This document shows positions 14,526-19,894 of a stretch of DNA of 19,894 nt, piece by piece (the first letter of the stretch is position 1; every line of letters starts with the position of its first letter). Under the pieces are notes generated by a model. That model ran no database searches, had not been told where the DNA came from, and saw nothing but the letters and a program-made list of their open reading frames with translations. Source of the DNA: an uncultured Anaerotruncus sp. (GTDB taxonomy: Bacteria > Bacillota > Clostridia > Oscillospirales > Ruminococcaceae); contig CAJUJI010000036.1 of NCBI GenBank assembly GCA_910586875.1, forward strand, positions 1 to 19,894. Reading direction: 5' to 3'. Made by a program: the position numbers and the translations under genes.

Positions 14526-16109
14526 TTACAGTATTTCAGCTGTTAGCAGATTTTTTGGAATTTCAAATTGAAACTTCAAAGGCTTCTCCAAATACGCTTC
14601 CAGGTGTTGCTCTATAAATTGCTTTGCAGGTGTATTGCGTTCACCTCTTTGGAACAAAACCTTCACCTTGCTTTTTCCAAGTCTACGCGCAATGCCATCG
14701 ATTGCTCCCAGAACAATTACATCATCTATTCCTCGTCCCAGTGCACGGCAGCTGATAAAGCATTCTTCAATCTCTGCATAGTCCTCTTCCCCGCGGCCAA
14801 CACAAACGCCAATCAAGCCGCTGTCCGAAAGCTTGTCTGCCAGAGAAATGCTCACAACAGCATAACGCTCCCACCGGATGCGTTCCTCCACCTCTGCCAA
14901 GGTGTATCTCTTATAATTGAAAATGAATTGGTTCGTCTTGTTCGCCAGCTCAAAAATTCGATTGAGTTGCTGCATATTGTCAAAGCAAAATTTCAAATGG
15001 ATTCCCAGCGAACGGATATATTCCTCAGCGGAAAGTTCTTTTTGTAAAATCTGACGCTGTTCATTTGCTTTGACATCATTTTTCCGTTTCACATCATCAT
15101 CCGAACCGTTTATTTTCCACAAGCAGGGAAACTCCTTGAGTACCTGGCAGGTGGAAGCGCCATCCTCCCCTGCAAGAACAAGCCGTATCCCAGGAAACGC
15201 CATCTTTACCGCGGTCAATTCGCCGATATTGTCATCCACAAAAACCATACTATCCGGATGAATATTGAGGAATTGTGCTATTTTTTCAATCGAGCTTGCT
15301 TTGGAATCCCAGGAGGCAAGAATTTTAGAAAAGTCGCCTTTTCTAAGTGGGAAGTCATCTCGCATTCCCAAAAGCTGCTCCACATCTTCCGCATCGTTTT
15401 TGGATACAGCGCACAAAAAGAACCCTGCCTTGGAAAGATCCTTCAGTTCCTCCTGAAGCTGACGATGCCCCTTTGTCAAAACGACACCGTTGATACCATC
15501 CTCTCCCAGCACACCACGGTACAATGTGTTATCCAGGTCCACAAGAATCGCCTTTAATGCCGGACGCAGTAAAGCTGGAAAATAGCGCAAGCCAAGCATC
15601 CTTGAAATTGCCATCATTGCTCGTCTGCTCAATGATGTTCCTGTCACCGGTTCCGCCCGTTTATCAATAAATTCTGCGCCAAAATGATTTTCCATTTCAG
15701 AAAGATTGAAAACGGTTACACCTGTCTGTGTAGGATGGATTTCTTCACCAAATGGCACCAAAAGAATCGGCCCTGAAAACTGAATTCGCAACTGAGTAAT
15801 CCGTTCATTCAGGAAACTTTCCACAGACTTTGAGACATACCGCGTGGTATCAATCCAAATCATCACCAGCTCGGCCTGCGGATTCAACTCCAAAAATGAA
15901 AGGCTGTCATCGTACCCACTGTAACAAAATGAAATTCCTATCCCAGCATAATCCAAATACGCGCCGATTGTATGCTCCACCAATTCAAAGGAGTGATTGC
16001 GAAACACCTGTACGCAATACTTTTTTTCACATTGTGGCGAATAGTTTAATAACGCTCTTCTGGAAAGCGAATCCTCAAAAATCAATTTCTGTAGCTCCAG
16101 AGACATCAT
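14526..16109 (-). CDS. FkbH-like HAD-IIIC family enzyme (acyl loading onto ACP)
   Basis: A 527-residue protein of usual FkbH length. The HAD core shows motif I DLDNTLYRGVLGEDG (191-205, nucleophile Asp191), motif II VSKND (235-239) and the acidic motif VFVDDN (289-294). Downstream are ANKTNQFIFNYKRYT and ECFISCRALGRGID, the C-terminal hallmarks of FkbH and its relatives. The N-terminal 170 residues are the more variable leading domain of the family. In polyketide pathways such enzymes turn 1,3-bisphosphoglycerate into glyceryl-ACP; in surface-glycan loci they accompany small N-acyl groups on amino sugars. Two ATGs are adjacent (16109, 16106); the first has better spacing to GGGAG. The gap from the aminotransferase is 13 bp. 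Family sure; acyl group inferred. Confidence 0.9.
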   Translation of the reverse strand: MMSLELQKLIFEDSLSRRALLNYSPQCEKKYCVQVFRNHSFELVEHTIGAYLDYAGIGISFCYSGYDDSLSFLELNPQAELVMIWIDTTRYVSKSVESFLNERITQLRIQFSGPILLVPFGEEIHPTQTGVTVFNLSEMENHFGAEFIDKRAEPVTGTSLSRRAMMAISRMLGLRYFPALLRPALKAILVDLDNTLYRGVLGEDGINGVVLTKGHRQLQEELKDLSKAGFFLCAVSKNDAEDVEQLLGMRDDFPLRKGDFSKILASWDSKASSIEKIAQFLNIHPDSMVFVDDNIGELTAVKMAFPGIRLVLAGEDGASTCQVLKEFPCLWKINGSDDDVKRKNDVKANEQRQILQKELSAEEYIRSLGIHLKFCFDNMQQLNRIFELANKTNQFIFNYKRYTLAEVEERIRWERYAVVSISLADKLSDSGLIGVCVGRGEEDYAEIEECFISCRALGRGIDDVIVLGAIDGIARRLGKSKVKVLFQRGERNTPAKQFIEQHLEAYLEKPLKFQFEIPKNLLTAEIL

Positions 16110-16122
16110 ATAGGTATGCTCC

Positions 16123-17220
16123 CTAAAAAAGATTGAGTTTGTTGATCACATAGTCTGTTTCTTCCGGGGTCATTCCATTGTACATGGGAATGCTCAATAC
16201 CTCATCGGCATACCGTTCCGCAATGGGGAAATCTCCTCTTTGATACCCCAGATACCGGTATGCCTCGCTCAGATGAGGGGGAATCGGATAATGAATGATG
16301 CTGCCAATCTCATTTTTATCCAGATACTCCATTAGCGCGTCCCTTCTGCCATTCCGCACATGAATCACATATTGGTGCCAGGTGGAATCTGCGCCAGGAC
16401 GGACCTTAGGAAGCTGAATCTGTGGATGATGGATTCCCTGTGAATACCGTTTTGCAATCATGCGGCGCTCTTCATTCAGTTCGTCCATATGGCAAAGCTT
16501 AATCCGAAGCAGCGCAGCTTGCAGCTCATCCAATCTGCTGTTCGTTCCTACGACCTCATTGTGATAGCGGACGCGGCTGCCATAGTTACGGAACACACGG
16601 ACTTTGTCCGCCAATTTGTCATCATTGGTCGTGATTATCCCCGCATCTCCGAATGCACCGCATCCCTTGGTGGGATAGAGACTAAAGCAACCGATATCAC
16701 CGATAGCGCCTACACACTGCCCCTGCCAGTGATTTCCATGACTTTGAGAACAATCCTCTACCACCCTCAGATTATGTTTATGGGCAATTTCCATAATGCG
16801 TGTCATATCACATGCCTGCCCATAAAGATGGACCGCCAAAATCGCCTTTGTCCGTGCAGTAATTTTTTCTTCGATTTTTTCGGCATCAATATTGTCATAT
16901 TGATCCGGTTCCACAAAAATAGGCAATGCGCCATTCGTTGTAATTCCGATGACACAGGCAATGAATGCATTGGAGCAAACAATCACTTCATCTCCAAAGC
17001 CAATATTCAAAATTCGGAATGCAATACAGAGGGCATCCAAACCATTCCCCACACCGATTGAATGTTTCACGCCAATATACTTGGCCCATTCCTCTTCAAA
17101 AGTGGAAACCTCTTTCCCTAGAACATACCAGCCGCTGCGTAAAACTTCAAGCGCCTTTTCCTCATACGCGGCTTGATAACATTTATATACCCTATCCAGC
17201 CTTCCTGCTGCTACTTTCAC
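16123..17220 (-). CDS. PLP sugar aminotransferase, DegT/DnrJ/EryC1 family (FdtB/QdtB type)
   Basis: A 365-residue aspartate-aminotransferase-fold enzyme that should convert the dTDP-3-keto-6-deoxyhexose made by the preceding cupin to the dTDP-3-amino-3,6-dideoxy sugar, using glutamate and PLP. The PLP lysine is K185 in FSLYPTKGCGAFGDAG, with VVEDCSQSHG (153-162) carrying the ring-contacting Asp. The frame opens at an ATG at 17250, but that would overlap the upstream gene by 34 bases and encode its own ribosome site. The GTG at 17220 overlaps the preceding stop as GTGA, has AAAGGAGAT upstream, and gives the normal N-terminus, so it is preferred. Adjacency to the FdtA/QdtA-like gene makes the 3-amino assignment likely. 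Confidence 0.9.
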   Translation of the reverse strand: MKVAAGRLDRVYKCYQAAYEEKALEVLRSGWYVLGKEVSTFEEEWAKYIGVKHSIGVGNGLDALCIAFRILNIGFGDEVIVCSNAFIACVIGITTNGALPIFVEPDQYDNIDAEKIEEKITARTKAILAVHLYGQACDMTRIMEIAHKHNLRVVEDCSQSHGNHWQGQCVGAIGDIGCFSLYPTKGCGAFGDAGIITTNDDKLADKVRVFRNYGSRVRYHNEVVGTNSRLDELQAALLRIKLCHMDELNEERRMIAKRYSQGIHHPQIQLPKVRPGADSTWHQYVIHVRNGRRDALMEYLDKNEIGSIIHYPIPPHLSEAYRYLGYQRGDFPIAERYADEVLSIPMYNGMTPEETDYVINKLNLF

Positions 17221-17627
17221 TTTTTGGCCATCTCCTTTATGTAATTGCAAAAATCCTGATATTTTCGGATATAATCGTTCTCATCGTAATATTCGGATGC
17301 TAATACCAACAACACAGCCCCGTGAGAAAAAGCATGCATCTCACGCCACATCCCTGGTCCGACATATAAACCTTCTGATGGGCTATTTAAATTAACTTCT
17401 CTTACTTCAGAGCCGTCATCCAACAAAATTGTGCATTCTCCGTGGATACAGATAAGATACTGCTCCAGCTCTTTGTGCGCATGAAAGCCGCGCCGTGCTT
17501 CTTTTGCGATGTCGTAAATGTAATAAATCCGTTTTACCATAAAAGGGATATCGCGCATAGCCTCTAAAAATGTCAATGAGCCTGTGTCGTTTTTATTTGT
17601 GTGAAAATGTTGTTTGACAATTTTCAT
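17217..17627 (-). CDS. dTDP-4-keto-6-deoxyhexose 3,4-ketoisomerase (FdtA/QdtA-type cupin)
   Basis: A 136-residue single-domain cupin. It carries KRIYYIYD (32-39), RGFHAHKELEQYLIC (46-60, with the two histidines His49 and His51), LLDDGSEVREVNL and GLYVGPGMWREMHAF, then LASEYYDENDYIR near the end; all are shared by FdtA and QdtA. It should isomerise dTDP-4-keto-6-deoxyglucose to the 3-keto sugar for the aminotransferase, whose GTG overlaps this gene's stop. Whether the product is galacto (Fuc3N route) or gluco (Qui3N route) is not settled: WREM matches my memory of QdtA better than WHEM of FdtA, but the other discriminating position is a threonine here. Start ATG with GGAAGGGAAA upstream. Confidence 0.92.
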   Translation of the reverse strand: MKIVKQHFHTNKNDTGSLTFLEAMRDIPFMVKRIYYIYDIAKEARRGFHAHKELEQYLICIHGECTILLDDGSEVREVNLNSPSEGLYVGPGMWREMHAFSHGAVLLVLASEYYDENDYIRKYQDFCNYIKEMAKK

Positions 17628-17652
17628 AGTCAGATTTCCCTTCCATCATTTT

Positions 17653-19005
17653 TTATAATTTGATAAATGGAATCCGTTTTGAGCCGATATAGAGTCTAAA
17701 ATATCCATTCTCTTTTTTTGCCTGGAAGATTTTTTGCCGTTTTCCAAGCAGGCAAAAGTACCGTCCCTCCGGAGTTTTTTTGCTTTCACAAAAATTTTGT
17801 ATTCCCAAAAACGAGACCCGCTTCTCACCTTCATCAAAGGAGCTTTCCAATCTGGCAATCGGGATTTTGCAGAAGTATATTTTCCCCTGTCTTTTCTGGA
17901 AACTGGAAAAATCCTTTGCGGATAGTGTCGTAGCGAATAATGCTTCCATCATCAATGCTCGATTGTCGAAATGATTCTTTTTCGCATACTCAAAGGCATT
18001 CATACCAATTTGTTGTTTTCCACCAGGGGCATATAAGGTATGTAATATTTCCTCCAACGGGTATGTTGGTATTTTCAATTCTTTTAACTGCGTATCATAC
18101 CACCCCAGGGCATATCCCTGACAGTCTTGCAAAAACGCATAAGCATCCAGATTAAATTTCTTTACATTATGGGGCATTACCACAGACGGAAGCGCAATTG
18201 CAGCGCCCTCCAATACAGACAGACCCATAGCAAATAATATATCTGTGCGCTCAGCCAGAAATTCCGACAACTTCGTTCCCGTGATGGTTCCTTCCCTATG
18301 AAGATAAAGATTTTCGCGCAGCTCTACCCGCTGCAATCGGTATGCTTCACTCCCCTCTCCAATCACATGCAGGTGAATCCTGTAATCTGTTTCCAGGGTG
18401 TCCAACTGATGAATTAGATTTAGCAAACTGAAAATCTTATCCTTACAAAGCCTTCCCAGAACAGCAATGTGAAGCTCTTTGTCGCAAACCATCTTCCCCG
18501 TGGAACGGACAGCTTTGGGCACAACTGTGGTTGGTACATATCTTTCCCTGAATGTACAATTTTCTGATTGAATCCATTCATTCTGTGCCAGCCAATGGGT
18601 TTTATCCAAAAAGAAAACAGAATCTGTTTTGCGAACCAATAAAAGAAACTCTCTCAAATTTTCTCGGGTCAATCTCCAGCTATCTAAAAGCGCCTGAATG
18701 CTGTAATTATGCCAGTTAACAAACAGGAGCTTGGAATCCGGATGTAAGGGTGGAATATGGGAAGCGCAATAGATCGGAATTACCAAAGTCAGTGGATCGC
18801 TGCACGGAAATGAAAAAGGCTCAAAATAAGAAATCCGCTCCACTTCTTTGCACAGCATGGTGTCTGTTATACCCTGTGGATAATCTACATATCCAACGGC
18901 ATATTCTGGTTGTTGCGCCAACGTATTTGCCAGGCCGGATAAATAAACTGGCCCACCACTGATCTCTTTCCACGGAAAGAAAAATACAACATGTTTTTTC
19001 TTCAA
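17653..19005 (-). CDS. GT-B (GT4-like) glycosyltransferase, first paralogue
   Basis: A 450-residue cytoplasmic enzyme beginning KKHVVFFFPWKEISGGPVYL, followed by DKTHWL, ERYVPT, HIAVLGRLCKDKI and FAMGLSVLEGAAIALPSVV. These are shared in order with the enzyme at 11871-13271. The C-terminal 80 residues are a small variable region with CKIPIARLE and FLGIQNF, like tails on other Firmicutes surface-glycan enzymes. No ATG or GTG is available: a stop lies three codons upstream, so the start must be the TTG at 19005 (or the neighbouring ATT), and the only purine-rich stretch (AGGAAC) is rather far, so expression may be low. It presumably adds one sugar to the lipid-linked glycan; donor unknown. Confidence 0.78.
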   Translation of the reverse strand: MKKKHVVFFFPWKEISGGPVYLSGLANTLAQQPEYAVGYVDYPQGITDTMLCKEVERISYFEPFSFPCSDPLTLVIPIYCASHIPPLHPDSKLLFVNWHNYSIQALLDSWRLTRENLREFLLLVRKTDSVFFLDKTHWLAQNEWIQSENCTFRERYVPTTVVPKAVRSTGKMVCDKELHIAVLGRLCKDKIFSLLNLIHQLDTLETDYRIHLHVIGEGSEAYRLQRVELRENLYLHREGTITGTKLSEFLAERTDILFAMGLSVLEGAAIALPSVVMPHNVKKFNLDAYAFLQDCQGYALGWYDTQLKELKIPTYPLEEILHTLYAPGGKQQIGMNAFEYAKKNHFDNRALMMEALFATTLSAKDFSSFQKRQGKIYFCKIPIARLESSFDEGEKRVSFLGIQNFCESKKTPEGRYFCLLGKRQKIFQAKKENGYFRLYIGSKRIPFIKL

Positions 19006-19036
19006 TACAATTCACTCACAGTTCCTGTTTTGTCTT

Positions 19037-19894
19037 TTAACCTCGCATAAGCAGGTTCTTTATTTTTTGTTTCAGTGTGCAATATAGTTCCGCCGGAAAA
19101 TGTACCATCCAAAATGTAAATGAACGATTCCCTCTTAATTTCCCATAACGATAATTTACAAACCACCTTACAAAAGGTGAGAGCCTCTCTTTGTATGGAA
19201 GAATTTCTTTTTCATAGCAATGAAGAAGATCCGTATGAAGCAGCTTAGAGTGAAACGCATTTCCCTCTTGATTACTGATGCCTTCTAATCCATAATAAAC
19301 AGTTGGCGCTTCAAGAACCTCAAGCTGTTTGCCTTGCCTTAGCCAGGATAACCAGGTGGGCCAATCATCCAGATAGCGATATTCTTCATCAAATCCCCCT
19401 TCATCAAAAATTTTTCGATGAAATATCGTGCCAACCGCACTGATAAAATTTGATTGAGAAATCGCGGAAAATAATTGTTCCGAAGTAAAAAGCTTTAACT
19501 TTTTTATGCAGTATTTGGAAGGAAATTCAAATCGAATGTTTTCATAATCTTTAAAATATACAAGGGATGGCGATGTAAGGATAAGTGCATTTTTCTTTTT
19601 CGCCTCTTCCACCAAATTTCTCAGTGCATCCGAAGAACAGAATCCGTCTCCTGGCGGAAGGAATTTGATATACTCCCCTGTACAGTGGGAGGCTGCCAAA
19701 TTGGCGTGTGCTACTATACCCAAATTCACACTATTTTTTCGAATCTGAATTTTTATTTCGGCGTGCTTTTTTGCCCAATTCACAATTTCGGATTCAGGAA
19801 ACTGTTCTGAACCATCATCAGAAATTAATAGCTCAATATTTCTGTAATTTTGAGATAGAATTGTATCTAAAGTTCGATACAATCCGTCATACTT
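19037..19894 (-). CDS. GT2-family glycosyltransferase, N-terminus beyond the window edge
   Basis: The frame runs off the right edge with KYDGLYRTLDTILSQNYRNI; the usual opening strand VSVIIPTYN is missing, so about 10-15 residues lie outside. What remains has LLISDDGS (nucleotide-binding aspartates), GEYIKFLPPGDGF where most GT2 enzymes have the DxD metal site, and LDDWPTWLSWLRQGK in the place of the catalytic ED-W motif. A conserved basic, weakly hydrophobic C-terminus (about the last 40 residues) may rest on the membrane. The DxD position has PGD, with only one aspartate, which is a variant worth noting. It is 31 bp upstream of the first GT-B gene and is the first gene of the operon visible here. 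Sugar unknown. Confidence 0.85.
   Translation of the reverse strand, partial: KYDGLYRTLDTILSQNYRNIELLISDDGSEQFPESEIVNWAKKHAEIKIQIRKNSVNLGIVAHANLAASHCTGEYIKFLPPGDGFCSSDALRNLVEEAKKKNALILTSPSLVYFKDYENIRFEFPSKYCIKKLKLFTSEQLFSAISQSNFISAVGTIFHRKIFDEGGFDEEYRYLDDWPTWLSWLRQGKQLEVLEAPTVYYGLEGISNQEGNAFHSKLLHTDLLHCYEKEILPYKERLSPFVRWFVNYRYGKLRGNRSFTFWMVHFPAELYCTLKQKIKNLLMRG

Larger units (their letters stand above)
3340..19894 (-). other. Surface-glycan operon with two carrier-protein decoration modules
   Basis: Sixteen genes run in one direction. The gaps or overlaps (bp, in transcription order) are 31, 25, -4, 13, 18, -4, 31, -4, -4, 16, 34, -1, 9, 16 and 14. No internal promoter or terminator is evident and the promoter lies beyond the right edge. 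Content: sugar-nucleotide synthesis (rmlA, rmlB, ketoisomerase, aminotransferase), three glycosyltransferases, an FkbH/ACP1/GNAT-VOC cassette, and a reversed Dlt-like cassette (SGNH, ACP2, GNAT, MBOAT, adenylation, GNAT). No polymerase, flippase or intact exporter is in view. Confidence 0.85.

Noticed and set aside
1..19894. CRISPR arrays, tRNA and rRNA genes.
   Set aside because: No regularly spaced direct repeats and no tRNA-like or rRNA-like conserved stretches were seen on either strand.

Overview
The window looks like part of the chromosome of a low-to-mid GC Bacillota, most likely a gut Clostridia (Oscillospiraceae/Lachnospiraceae type). The reasons are the strong AGGAGG-like ribosome sites, several GTG/TTG starts, an ABC-2 permease fragment of the clostridial type, and glycosyltransferases with the short C-terminal 'GIPLLR'-like tails common in Firmicutes. 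Every convincing gene is on the minus strand, so the biological order runs from the right edge to the left edge.

Layout in transcription order. (1) 19894-3340 is one very tight run of 16 genes, with gaps of 34 bp or less and five stop/start overlaps. It makes and decorates a surface glycan: a GT2 glycosyltransferase cut by the window edge, a GT-B glycosyltransferase, a cupin 3,4-ketoisomerase (FdtA/QdtA type), a PLP sugar aminotransferase (FdtB/QdtB type), an FkbH-like HAD-IIIC enzyme, acyl carrier protein 1, a GNAT-VOC fusion, a second GT-B enzyme paralogous to the first, RmlA and RmlB, a membrane-anchored SGNH protein (DltD/AlgJ-like), carrier protein 2 (DltC-like), a WecD-like GNAT, an MBOAT acyltransferase (DltB/AlgI-like), a DltA-like adenylating enzyme and a last GNAT. 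(2) 3339-3163 is a short intergenic stretch with an inverted repeat. (3) 3162-772 is a GC-rich DEAD/DEAH-type helicase with five tandem helicase-associated domains, which looks imported. (4) 779-455 is a decayed polysaccharide ABC-transporter permease gene. (5) 397-121 is a small unrecognised ORF, possibly frameshifted.

How the genes work together. RmlA, RmlB, the ketoisomerase and the aminotransferase should convert glucose-1-phosphate to a dTDP-3-amino-3,6-dideoxyhexose (Qui3N or Fuc3N). No rmlC or rmlD is present, so rhamnose is not the product here. Two separate carrier-protein systems then appear. FkbH + ACP1 + GNAT-VOC probably charges a small acyl group for N-acylation of the amino sugar. 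The SGNH + ACP2 + GNAT + MBOAT + adenylation set carries all four Dlt functions in the reverse of the usual dltABCD order, with GNATs added. This predicts an (amino)acyl group activated as a thioester, possibly N-capped, and passed across the membrane onto the glycan. This dual-carrier, Dlt-like glycan decoration module is the best candidate for an undescribed system. The enzyme families are read directly from motifs; the pathway and its products are inference.
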